DNA from: CAZAPG01 sp964486935
GTDB taxonomy: Bacteria; Chloroflexota; Anaerolineae; 4572-78; J111
Reading direction: 5' to 3'
NCBI GenBank assembly: GCA_964486935.1
Contig: CAZAPG010000047.1
Coordinates: forward strand, 1 to 60,661
Length of the DNA: 60,661 nt
In this document: piece by piece, positions 7,855-15,532 of the stretch
Numbering within the stretch: position 1 is the stretch's first letter
Layout: every line of letters begins with the position of its first letter
Translations under genes and position numbers: made by a program
The notes under the pieces: model-generated
The model's database searches: none
Seen by the model: only the letters and a program-made list of their open reading frames with translations
What the model was told of the DNA's origin: nothing

Positions 7855-8046
7855 ATGCAGGCAGTATCTAACTTTTTCAAAGGGATGGTAACTAACACCG
7901 GCGTAGTAGGCGAGGTTTTGCTGTTTTTGTGGCAGCGTAAGTTGTGGTGGATGATTCCAATGGTAACGGTATTGTTGCTGTTTGGTTTGCTGCTTGTCTT
8001 TGCCTCTTCGTCTGGGGTGGCGCCGTTTATTTATACCCTGTTTTAG
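7855..8046 (+). CDS. DUF5989-like single-helix membrane protein
   Basis: 63 aa. After a short amphipathic start (MQAVSNFFKGM) comes LWQRKLWWMIPMVTVLLLF with a single membrane helix, ending SSSGVAPFIYTLF. This RK-x-WW-x-xP...APFIYTLF pattern is typical of DUF5989. That family is usually found beside an SxtJ-like membrane protein and a carbamoyltransferase. Here an SxtJ-like protein follows 100 bp downstream but no carbamoyltransferase is present. The start is fixed by AAGGAG 8 nt upstream. Confidence 0.7.
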   Translation: MQAVSNFFKGMVTNTGVVGEVLLFLWQRKLWWMIPMVTVLLLFGLLLVFASSSGVAPFIYTLF

Positions 8047-8056
8047 GGGGTATAAA

Positions 8057-8086
8057 GGGACAGGCCGAAAAGGCCCGTCTCTTTTT
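8057..8086 (+). terminator. Intrinsic terminator after the DUF5989 gene
   Basis: GGGACAGGCC (8057-8066), loop GAAAA, GGCCCGTCTC (8072-8081), then TTTTT. The stem contains one A-C mismatch and one G-U pair. Confidence 0.6.
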
Positions 8087-8148
8087 GCGCCTCAACGCGG
8101 CTGTTGGCGGCTGCTGAAAAATCTATAAAAATTCAACCGCAGGTAGAT

Positions 8149-8709
8149 ATGAAGATAATATCAATTCTTTTTGGTTTGGCCCTGACAGTGCTGGGAATAT
8201 TGGATTATAGCGCCAAAGAGGCCGAGAGCATCTGGTCGCTGTTGCCGCTGCTGTTTGGTCTGCTGGCTATTTTGTTTGGTTTTTTGCAGGGACGGTGGGA
8301 GCACAAACACTCGCTGTTTGGCGTGGTGATGATGGCTATTTTATCTCTGCTGGCTTCGATTCGGGGGATGGCGGGCCTGGTTATCATGATGACCGGCGGC
8401 CAGCCGGCGCTATCTAATGAGCTGATAACAATTCATTCGGCGCGAGGCTTGTTAAGCCTGCTGTTTATTGGGCTGGCTATTTACCTGATTGAGGATGTCT
8501 GGCATCACTGGAAGGAATTTGGTCAGTTTTTAGGCGACTGGCTGGGCCGTGCCGTGCTGACGGTTTTCTACTTTACCGTTTTTGTGCCCTTTGGTTTGGG
8601 AGTCCGTTTACTGGCCGACCCGCTGCATATCAAAAAGCAGCCGGATGAATTTTGGCGGCCCCGCACCACCGGCGACCAAAAGCTGGAGGATGTGCTGCGG
8701 CAATTTTAA
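8149..8709 (+). CDS. Multi-helix membrane protein with SxtJ-like C terminus
   Basis: 186 aa with about five hydrophobic helices (residues 1-20, 31-50, 60-90, 108-125, 140-160). The last helix and tail, FYFTVFVPFGLGVRLL followed by ADPL and FWRPR, closely resemble the end of SxtJ family proteins, where the pattern is G-x-x-x-R-L-x-x-x-D-P-L...YW-x-P-R. SxtJ and DUF5989 normally flank a saxitoxin-type carbamoyltransferase, so the pair here looks like a reduced or rearranged version. The N-terminal half is different and unrecognised. The ATG at 8149 is chosen because the first helix starts there; an upstream TTG at 8104 is possible, and neither has a strong ribosome site. Confidence 0.6.
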   Translation: MKIISILFGLALTVLGILDYSAKEAESIWSLLPLLFGLLAILFGFLQGRWEHKHSLFGVVMMAILSLLASIRGMAGLVIMMTGGQPALSNELITIHSARGLLSLLFIGLAIYLIEDVWHHWKEFGQFLGDWLGRAVLTVFYFTVFVPFGLGVRLLADPLHIKKQPDEFWRPRTTGDQKLEDVLRQF

Positions 8710-8723
8710 CCAAAGATTGGTAA

Positions 8724-8794
8724 CTTCTCAATAATTCGGGGTAAAGTAGGACAAACCTAAGTTTGTCCCACAAACACCCCTACTTTTTGAGAAG
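8724..8794. repeat. Nested inverted repeat
   Basis: Outer arms CTTCTCAA (8724-8731) and TTGAGAAG (8787-8794) enclose an inner perfect stem GGACAAAC (8749-8756) / GTTTGTCC (8761-8768) with a CTAA loop. The region between the arms also pairs in part (GGGGTAAAGTA with TACTTTTT-type sequence). It sits between the convergent ends of the SxtJ-like gene and the Ser/Thr kinase. Confidence 0.65.
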
Positions 8795-8825
8795 ATACAA
8801 AGATTGCCTTAATTAATCAAAAAAA

Positions 8826-8861
8826 CCTCAATGCAGGGACAACCCGCGTTGAGGCTTTTTT
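8826..8861. terminator. Bidirectional intrinsic terminator
   Basis: CCTCAATGCAGGG and CCCGCGTTGAGG form a strong GC-rich stem around an ACAA loop. It is preceded by an A-run and followed by a T-run, so it can end transcription from both the + strand membrane gene and the - strand Ser/Thr kinase that converge here. Confidence 0.8.
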
Positions 8862-8894
8862 GTGTCATCTCAACCCCAAATTATTGCGAAGATA

Positions 8895-11276
8895 CTATTC
8901 AAGCGATGTCAGAATCAGGTTATCAAAGACCACCTCGGCCGTCGTCTCCGGCTCGAACATTTCAATGACAAAGCCAACCGTTCCTTCGGACAGGGTATCA
9001 TCTTCCAGGGTGGTGAGCGTTTCGCCGTTCACTATAAAGGTCAGGCTCGACCCATCGGCGATGACCGTAATTTGATTAGGCTCGCCGGGGATAATAACCC
9101 CGGAGCTTGACCAATCTTTCAGGGTTTTCCATTCGCCATCAAACAGAAACACGCCGTAAAGCAGGTCGTTGCCAATTTCAAAGGCGTAAGTGTGGCCTTC
9201 GGAGTTTTCTCTAAAAGCAACGCCGTAGGAGTAGTACTCCTCGCCATCCTGAGGAATGGCGTCAACCGTCAAAATGAAATCAGAAAATGATTGGTTGGGC
9301 AGCTTCTTTTCCACATAGGGCGCTTGCTCCGGCTTGGATGTGACCGTAAATCTATATTCGCCGTCGGCTATAGTCACTTCGTTCTCGCTATAGCTATCTT
9401 CAAAGCTGCCGGTGGCCCAACCTTTGGCGTCGGAGTCAAAATAATCGGCAAAAATAATCTCCTCGCCGCCGGTATCTCCATCGAGCGCGTACACGGCCAA
9501 ATATTCAAACTCAACGCGCAGCTCTTCTTCCTGCTCAAAAACTACAAAAGCCAGCCCAATTGAGCCGCTGGTCAGCGTGTCGTCTTCTACCACGCCAACC
9601 TCTTCGCTGTTAATAAAAAAGGTCATCGTTGGCCCATCGGCTTCAACCGCTAACAGGTTGTATCCTCCGGGGTCAATGGCCGATGATTCTGTATAATCAA
9701 GCAGCACCTCGAACTCTTCGGCGGCGGCGCGATAGAGCCACACCTCAAAGCCGTAATTATCTACCTCAAACAGGTAGTAATCCCCTTCTGCTGTGCTGCG
9801 AAAGGTGAGACCGTAACGAAAATCTGCGCTGGCTTCAACCTGGTTGACTTCTACTACATACGTAAAATCGTCAAGCTCCAAATCTTCGGGCTGAAACCAA
9901 CTGGTGTTGCCATCCTCTGCCGTTGCTTTGATATACACGCTATAAACGCCGTCGCCAATTTCGGCATCGTACTCGCCATACTCGTCAGTTTCTTGACCTA
10001 CAAACCAGCCATTGCGATTGTTATCAAAATCATCTTCAAACAGAACTTCGCTGTCCGCCTGGTCGAGTGGCGGGTTTGATGGGTCATCCTCAACTTCAAC
10101 ATTATCCTCCTCCGGGGTAGGGGTTGGCTCCGGGGTTGGCTCCGATGTTGGGGTTGCGGTTGGGTTAGCAGGGGTTGGGGTGGAGTTCTCGCCCACGCTG
10201 ACCACATTGCTGCTCAGGGTGGGGGTAACGGCAGACACATCTTCGGACGACCCCATTAAGCCCAAAACAATTAAGCCGGCGCCGCCCAGCACGCACAGCA
10301 AAATAAGGGCAACAGCCCCGCCAATCAGCAACGGCCCGGTTGAGCTTTTGCCCGCAGCCGGCCTGGGGGTGGGCGGCTGTGGCACGTCTTTCATCGTGTC
10401 CGGCTCGCCGGGAGAAGTTGAGGGCCTGGGGATGACCATAACGCCTTCCATTTCTTTGAGGGCGTTTTGCAGGGCCTGCTCCATTTGGGCGGCGGTGGCA
10501 AATCGCTGGCGGGGGTCTTTGCTCATGGCCTTTAAGACAACCCGCTCCAGGGCTTCGGGGATGTTGGGGTTAACGTTGCGCGGCGGCGGCAGCGGGTCGT
10601 TGATGTGTTTGAGCACAATGGCAAACGGGGTTTCGGCTTCGTAGGGGGGGCTGCCGGTCAGTAGTTCGTACAACACCACCCCCAGCGAGTAGATATCGCT
10701 GCGGCCGTCAATTTCTTTGCCCTGAGCCTGTTCCGGCGACATGTAAGCCGGGGTGCCTAAAATGCTGCCGGCGGCGGTAAGCTGGGTGGCTTGTGAGCTT
10801 TCGACCATTTTGGCAATGCCAAAATCGGTGAGCAACACCTCGCCATGCTCGTCAATTAAAATGTTGCTTGGTTTGATATCCCGGTGAACGACGCCGCGCT
10901 CGTGAGCGTAATCCAGGGCGCGGGCCACATTGCCTACAATTTGCACCACCTTTTCATAGGGCAAGGTTTTGCCCATCAGGTTAGAGAGCGTGCCGCCTTT
11001 AACGTAACGCATCACCATGTAGTTGAGTTTGCCCTCGGTGCCAAAATCATGCACGGGTAAAATATGGGGGTGCTCCAGCGCGGCAATGGCTTTGGCCTCA
11101 TGGGCAAAGCGCTTGACAAAGTTTTCATCTTCGGCCAGTTGTCGGGGTAAAATTTTTATGGCTACGTAGCGGTCAATTGAGGGTTGGTAGGCCTTAAAGA
11201 TAGTGGCCATCCCGCCCGCCCCAATTTGTTCGACAATTTGATATTGACCAACAGTTTTGCCAATTAGTTCTGACAT
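8895..11276 (-). CDS. Receptor-type Ser/Thr protein kinase with two laminin-G-like ectodomains
   Basis: 793 aa. The cytoplasmic Hanks-type kinase covers about residues 12-270: Gly loop IGAGGMATIF (18-27), ATP Lys K41, catalytic HRD with D133, DFG with D151, and the activation segment GTPAYMSPEQ. A Pro-rich juxtamembrane stretch leads to one membrane helix (about 312-340), then a Thr/Pro/Glu-rich linker full of TPTPE units. Outside the cell come two tandem beta-sandwich modules, each starting with FEDDFDNNRNGWF- or FADYFDSDAKGWA-like sequence and carrying similar strands. They resemble concanavalin/laminin-G-type (DUF1080-like) domains, so the protein probably senses a glycan or surface ligand and phosphorylates cytoplasmic targets. 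It is transcribed alone, ending at the terminator at 8826-8861. Confidence 0.88.
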   Translation of the reverse strand: MSELIGKTVGQYQIVEQIGAGGMATIFKAYQPSIDRYVAIKILPRQLAEDENFVKRFAHEAKAIAALEHPHILPVHDFGTEGKLNYMVMRYVKGGTLSNLMGKTLPYEKVVQIVGNVARALDYAHERGVVHRDIKPSNILIDEHGEVLLTDFGIAKMVESSQATQLTAAGSILGTPAYMSPEQAQGKEIDGRSDIYSLGVVLYELLTGSPPYEAETPFAIVLKHINDPLPPPRNVNPNIPEALERVVLKAMSKDPRQRFATAAQMEQALQNALKEMEGVMVIPRPSTSPGEPDTMKDVPQPPTPRPAAGKSSTGPLLIGGAVALILLCVLGGAGLIVLGLMGSSEDVSAVTPTLSSNVVSVGENSTPTPANPTATPTSEPTPEPTPTPEEDNVEVEDDPSNPPLDQADSEVLFEDDFDNNRNGWFVGQETDEYGEYDAEIGDGVYSVYIKATAEDGNTSWFQPEDLELDDFTYVVEVNQVEASADFRYGLTFRSTAEGDYYLFEVDNYGFEVWLYRAAAEEFEVLLDYTESSAIDPGGYNLLAVEADGPTMTFFINSEEVGVVEDDTLTSGSIGLAFVVFEQEEELRVEFEYLAVYALDGDTGGEEIIFADYFDSDAKGWATGSFEDSYSENEVTIADGEYRFTVTSKPEQAPYVEKKLPNQSFSDFILTVDAIPQDGEEYYSYGVAFRENSEGHTYAFEIGNDLLYGVFLFDGEWKTLKDWSSSGVIIPGEPNQITVIADGSSLTFIVNGETLTTLEDDTLSEGTVGFVIEMFEPETTAEVVFDNLILTSLE

Positions 11277-11382
11277 ATGTCTCTCGCTCTAATTTTTGGA
11301 TAAATTTACGGGGAGTTCTGCGGCGATACGCCTAGCATATCATAAAACCGGGCAATTTACCACAGTCTCAAAGGACTATTGT

Positions 11383-12165
11383 TTATGTTGGCTGGCCCTG
11401 GAGCAGGCGCAACACCTCTGGCAGCAGCGTTTGGGTGGTGCCAATGGCCTCGTTGTTGTAAATAGTAACGTTGCCCTGCCAGTCGCCAAAATAGCCGCCG
11501 GCTTCCTGCAAAATGGAAACAAAGGGAGCGCAATCCCAGGGATTCATCATCGGGTCAAGGGCCAGTTCGGCCCGGCCGGTAGCTACCAGCAAATAGCCGT
11601 AGGCATCGCACCAGCCGGCCCGGTAGCCGGCAATTTTTTTTATGCGCTCCCAGGCGCCGGCTTTGCCGCTTTTGGCAAAGGCCGAGGCGTCGTAATGCGT
11701 TACCAGGGCCTCTTTTAACTGGTTAACCTGCGACACGCGGGCGCGGCGCCCGTTCCACCAGCAGCCCAGCCCGTCGGCGGCGGTCAGCATTTCGTTAAGG
11801 GCGGGGTAGTAGGCTGCGCCAACCCGGCATACGCCCTCAATTTCCAGGCCGATGAGCACCGCATACAGCGGCACGCCGCGCACAAAAGAGCGCGTGCCGT
11901 CAATCGGGTCGATAATCCAGCGATGGGTTGCGCCAGCGGGGTTGTGGCTGCCAAATTCCTCGCCCACAATGGCGTGGCCGGGAAAGCGTTTTTCGATGCG
12001 CTGCCTGATGAGTTTTTCCGACTCCCGGTCGGCCACGGTTACGGGCGAATCGTCGGCTTTGAAGTCGGGCCGCAAATCGGTTTGAAAGTAGCCCAGGGTG
12101 AGCCGCCCGGCCTGCCAGGCGGTTTCGGCGGCAAAATCCAGATAACTTTGTAAAGACTCGGTCAT
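11383..12165 (-). CDS. Inositol-monophosphatase-family phosphatase, probable histidinol-phosphatase
   Basis: 260 aa, full length for the family. Mg2+ ligands are visible: GEE (E69, E70), the signature DPIDGTRSF (D86, D89) and WDCAPFVSILQEAGG near residues 209-223. The combination DPIDGT-R/K-SF followed by G-V-P-L-YA favours the HisN-type histidinol-phosphatase branch over inositol monophosphatase. That enzyme makes L-histidinol from histidinol phosphate. No other his genes are nearby, so the substrate is inferred only. The ATG follows AAAGGA by 7 nt. It lies upstream of the Ser/Thr kinase on the same strand, about 100 bp away. Confidence 0.75.
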   Translation of the reverse strand: MTESLQSYLDFAAETAWQAGRLTLGYFQTDLRPDFKADDSPVTVADRESEKLIRQRIEKRFPGHAIVGEEFGSHNPAGATHRWIIDPIDGTRSFVRGVPLYAVLIGLEIEGVCRVGAAYYPALNEMLTAADGLGCWWNGRRARVSQVNQLKEALVTHYDASAFAKSGKAGAWERIKKIAGYRAGWCDAYGYLLVATGRAELALDPMMNPWDCAPFVSILQEAGGYFGDWQGNVTIYNNEAIGTTQTLLPEVLRLLQGQPT

Positions 12166-12270
12166 GAGTATATCCTTTGGGTGGGGGTTGAAAATAGAAA
12201 CGTGCTATACCCCAAAGCATAGCACGTAAAGGTGCGGAAAATTTGAGCCGCAACTATCTTTAAATCGAGG

Positions 12271-12492
12271 CTAAAAGGGATATACCCCGTATTTATCATT
12301 GGCGGCGGTTTGGTCAACAGCCCATTCCTTTAAATAGGCGTCGGCTTGCTGTCTGGCAAGCTTTTCGGCTTCATCTTTGGTGGCGGCTTTCACCGTCATT
12401 TCCCATTCCTGGCCATTCCATTCAAAAAATGCCTGGGCAATATATTCGCCGGCTACTTCCTGATCATTTACGTAAATCTCAGAAAGCGTCAT
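12271..12492 (-). CDS. Small protein of unknown function
   Basis: 73 aa. The sequence alternates strands and a helix: AFFEWNGQEWEMTVKAAT, then KDEAEKLARQQADAYLKEWA. This gives one beta-beta-alpha unit with no membrane segment or known motif. A GGAGG-type sequence upstream (GGACTCAGC on this strand) is weak. It lies in the same direction as the phosphatase gene, about 105 bp upstream of it. Confidence 0.55.
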   Translation of the reverse strand: MTLSEIYVNDQEVAGEYIAQAFFEWNGQEWEMTVKAATKDEAEKLARQQADAYLKEWAVDQTAANDKYGVYPF

Positions 12493-12571
12493 GCAGCTGA
12501 GTCCTCCCAGATTGACGACTTAAGGATTTTCTCGAACGATTGTACCATATTATTTTAACAAAGCAAGCATT

Positions 12572-12781
12572 TTAAGCCTCTTGCAGAAAGGGGGGCGTTG
12601 GCGTAGGCGGCAGGGTGAGGCGGATAATAGATTGCTGTATCAGCGGCCACATGAGCGTGGTGAGCATAGCCAAAATTAGCAACAGCAACAGCAGGGCGGT
12701 TGCCAACCCGGGCCGGCTGGTTTCTGGGGCCTCATCACCAAATTCCTCTTCTTTAAAAAAGTTGGCCATAAAATTTTCCAA
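12572..12781 (-). CDS. Small single-pass membrane protein
   Basis: 69 aa. A short acidic N terminus (FFKEEEFGDEAPETS) is followed by a single hydrophobic helix (ATALLLLLLILAMLTTLMWPL) and a short tail with PPTPTPPF. The orientation is probably N-in. An alternative start four codons in (12769) is possible. It is divergent from the CoA-transferase gene. Function unknown. Confidence 0.55.
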   Translation of the reverse strand: MENFMANFFKEEEFGDEAPETSRPGLATALLLLLLILAMLTTLMWPLIQQSIIRLTLPPTPTPPFLQEA

Positions 12782-12888
12782 ACCGGAATGGTATTTGCGC
12801 TGAAAATATTATGCCCGGCCCGCCGTATGTTGGCAATATTAACAACCAATCTCTGGCAATAGCTTTCCCAAAGCGGCTTGAGTTGCAG

Positions 12889-12894
12889 TATAAT
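12889..12894 (+). promoter_or_regulatory. Probable -10 box for the CoA-transferase gene
   Basis: A perfect TATAAT lies 26 bp before the ATG at 12920, between the divergent small membrane protein and the CoA-transferase. A clear -35 box is not seen (TTTCCC at a loose distance), so this may depend on an activator or an extended element. Confidence 0.4.
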
Positions 12895-12919
12895 ATGGCC
12901 AGTGGAGGTTGATAAAACA

Positions 12920-14266
12920 ATGAAACAAGTCAAACAACTCACCGCGGCCCAGGCTGTCGCCCTGGTGCCCGATGGGGCAGTAATTATGGCCGGCGGTTTT
13001 GGGATGACCGGCACGCCGGTGCATCTGCTGCACGCGCTGGCCGAACGCGATGTAAAAAATTTAACCATCATTTCAAACAATGTGGGCGAGCCGGGGTTGG
13101 GTGGAGGCCGCCTGCTGCGTAACGGCCAAATTACCAGGGCCATTGGCTCATTTTTTACCTCAAACCCTGAGGCGGTGCAGGCCGTACACAATAAGCAAAT
13201 TGAGGTGGAGCTGTTGCCCCAGGGAACGATGGTCGAAGCCATCAGGGCTGCCGGCGCGGGCATTGGCGGCTTTTACACCCCTACCAGCGCCGGCACGCTG
13301 CTGGCCCGGGGGCGCGAAACCAAAACCATCAACGGCGTTGAGCAGGTTTTTATTCCGGCGCTGCGCGCCGACGTGGCCCTGATTCGGGCGCACCGGGCCG
13401 ATACCGCCGGTAATCTGGTGTATCGCATGACCGAGCGCAACTTTAACCCGCTTATGGCCACCGCCGCCCGCCTGGTTATTGCCGAGGTGGAAGAAATTGT
13501 GCCGGTTGGCGCCATCTTGCCCGATGAGGTAATGACGCCGGGTATTTATGTGGACTATCTGGTGCAGGCTCGCGTAACCCTGGCTGATTTGGGGTCGTCG
13601 GCCTCGGTGGAAGGCAAGCCGGAAAGCGCCGCTGACAGTCGGATGCTGATTGCCCGGCGCGCCCTGGCCGAACTAAAGCGGGGCGATGTGGTAAATTTGG
13701 GCGTGGGCATCCCCACCCTGGTGGCCGACCTCATTTCGCCGGAGCACGGCATTATTCTGCACACCGAAAACGGCTTGCTGGGGGTTGGCCCCGCCCCAAC
13801 CAGCGGCGGCGCAATGGATTACCCGGTTAATGCCAGCAAGCAGCCGGTTACGGCCCTGCCGGGCGCGTCGTACTTTGATAGCGCCACCTCGTTTGCCATG
13901 ATTCGGGGGGGACATGTTGACGTGGCCGTAATGGGCGGGCTTCAGGTAGATGAGCAGGCCAACCTGGCCAATTGGGCCGTGCCGGGCAAACCGCTGCTGG
14001 GCGTTGGCGGCGCTATGGATTTAGCCAGCGGGGCCAGAAAATTGATCATCACCATGACTCACGCCAGCCGTAATGGAGACCCCAAAATTGTGCCCGAAAT
14101 TACGCTGCCGTTGACAGCCGCCAGAGTGGTGGATGTCATCATGACCGATTTGGCGGTTTTTAGATTTATTGAAGGACAATTAACGCTGACGGAATTAATG
14201 CCGGGCGCAACGCTTGAGCAGGTGCGCTCGCTGACCAGCGCCAAATTTGTTGAGGCCCTGCAATAG
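12920..14266 (+). CDS. Fused 3-oxoacid CoA-transferase (A and B subunits in one chain)
   Basis: 448 aa. Residues 1 to about 215 are the A (alpha) half, with DGAVIMAGGFGMTGTP near the start. The B half follows, with GDVVNLGVGIPTLVADLI and TENGLLGVGP; the Glu in TENG is the residue that forms the glutamyl-CoA thioester. In many bacteria the two halves are separate genes (scoA/scoB, atoD/atoA). It moves CoA between succinate or acetate and a 3-oxoacid such as acetoacetate, in ketone-body or branched amino-acid breakdown. The ATG at 12920 follows GGAGG by 11 nt, and the A domain begins right there, so an earlier ATG at 12878 is not favoured. It may act with the acyl-CoA and amino-acid dehydrogenases 7 kb away. 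Confidence 0.88.
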   Translation: MKQVKQLTAAQAVALVPDGAVIMAGGFGMTGTPVHLLHALAERDVKNLTIISNNVGEPGLGGGRLLRNGQITRAIGSFFTSNPEAVQAVHNKQIEVELLPQGTMVEAIRAAGAGIGGFYTPTSAGTLLARGRETKTINGVEQVFIPALRADVALIRAHRADTAGNLVYRMTERNFNPLMATAARLVIAEVEEIVPVGAILPDEVMTPGIYVDYLVQARVTLADLGSSASVEGKPESAADSRMLIARRALAELKRGDVVNLGVGIPTLVADLISPEHGIILHTENGLLGVGPAPTSGGAMDYPVNASKQPVTALPGASYFDSATSFAMIRGGHVDVAVMGGLQVDEQANLANWAVPGKPLLGVGGAMDLASGARKLIITMTHASRNGDPKIVPEITLPLTAARVVDVIMTDLAVFRFIEGQLTLTELMPGATLEQVRSLTSAKFVEALQ

Positions 14267-14345
14267 CCCGTTGCGGCGCAACCAAATACCCCTTGAATTG
14301 GTTAGGCAGGTGGGGTAAAATTGTCTCTGCAAACAAAAAATTTGG

Positions 14346-14373
14346 TTGCATCCAAGACCGTTTGTGGTATACT
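14346..14373 (+). promoter_or_regulatory. Promoter upstream of argF
   Basis: TTGCAT (14346-14351), a 16-nt spacer and TATACT (14368-14373) lie 85 bp upstream of the argF start. No ARG-box-like palindrome was recognised. Confidence 0.5.
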
Positions 14374-14458
14374 CTAATAAAATCTTCATTATGTTTATTC
14401 CCCTCATCCGAGGCCAGACTAAAAAATATATCTGTGATACAAAGGATACAATCCCCGC

Positions 14459-15379
14459 ATGCGGCACTTTCTCAACATCACCGATTTCTCTACGGCTGAA
14501 TTGTGGCAGTTTTTACACAAAGCAAAAGAATTAAAAGACGAGTTTAAAAGCAAAGGTAGCAATCCCCCCCTGCTTAAGGGTAAAATATTGGGGATGCTGT
14601 TTCAAAAACCATCGCTGCGTACCCGCGTTTCTTTTGAGGTGGGTATGCTCCATTTGGGGGGCGAGGCGCTTTTTATCTCGCCAAATGAAGTTGGGTTGGG
14701 GACTCGTGAATCTGTGCCTGATGTGGCCCGCGTTTTATCTGGCTACGTAGATGGCATTATGGCCCGCGTTTTTTCTCACGACCACATTTTACAACTGGCC
14801 GAGTACAGTTCTGTGCCGGTTATCAACGGTTTGAGCGATTATAGCCACCCCTGCCAGGCCCTGACCGATGTATTTACAATATGGGAACACTTTGGCAAAA
14901 TTGATGGCCTCAAACTGGCCTATGTTGGTGATGGCAATAATATGGCCACCTCTCTGGCAACCGTTCTGGTTAAACTGGGCAGCCACTTTAGTATTGCAAC
15001 CCCGCCAAAATATCAACTGCCCGCAGAAATACTGGCCGAAGCCAAAAATCTGGCCGAAGAGACCCACGCCTTGATTACCGTAACAAATAACCCGGCCGAA
15101 GCCGTAGCCGGCGCCGATATTGTTTACACCGATGTCTGGACCAGTATGGGCCAGGAAAAAGAAACCCAGGAGCGGCTTAAAGTGTTTCCGCCCTATCAAC
15201 TTAACAGCCAATTGTTGGCAAAGGCCAAAAGCCAGGCTGTAGCGATGCATTGTTTACCCGCCCATCGCGGCCAGGAGATTACTGACGAAGTGGCCGACGG
15301 GCCGCAATCGCTGCTGTTTCAGCAAGCCGAAAACAGGTTGCACGCTCAAAAAGGCATCCTGGCTTTGCTATTAACTTAA
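14459..15379 (+). CDS. argF: Ornithine carbamoyltransferase
   Basis: 306 aa, standard length. It makes citrulline from ornithine and carbamoyl phosphate in arginine synthesis. Seen: the carbamoyl-phosphate loop SLRTRVSFE (residues 52-60; the first Thr of the usual STRTR is Leu, a known variant), HPCQALTD in the central part, the ornithine-binding DVWTSMGQE, and HCLPAHRGQEI with the catalytic Cys. These motifs separate it from aspartate transcarbamoylase. The ATG follows AAGGATA by about 9 nt. It is a single gene with its own promoter; no other arg genes are adjacent. Confidence 0.93.
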   Translation: MRHFLNITDFSTAELWQFLHKAKELKDEFKSKGSNPPLLKGKILGMLFQKPSLRTRVSFEVGMLHLGGEALFISPNEVGLGTRESVPDVARVLSGYVDGIMARVFSHDHILQLAEYSSVPVINGLSDYSHPCQALTDVFTIWEHFGKIDGLKLAYVGDGNNMATSLATVLVKLGSHFSIATPPKYQLPAEILAEAKNLAEETHALITVTNNPAEAVAGADIVYTDVWTSMGQEKETQERLKVFPPYQLNSQLLAKAKSQAVAMHCLPAHRGQEITDEVADGPQSLLFQQAENRLHAQKGILALLLT

Positions 15380-15532
15380 GAAGCTATCCATCAATAACTT
15401 CTAATTTTTGAACTGTAACTGGTAATTAGCAAGCAGTAATTACCCATTACCTGTTCAAATGCAGAGTTATTTTCAGACAACTTCTGAGTTTGGAAAATCA
15501 ACTTTGCAAATTTTTTTAGGCGAGGGATTAAC

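Noticed and set aside
10012..10644. 210-codon plus-strand ORF inside the Ser/Thr kinase gene
   Set aside because: Repetitive Ser/Gly/Val sequence is the antisense of the TPTPE linker; no ribosome site.
12676..13263. 195-codon minus-strand ORF across the CoA-transferase promoter
   Set aside because: It overlaps the CoA-transferase and the small membrane gene in other frames; its sequence has no domain pattern.
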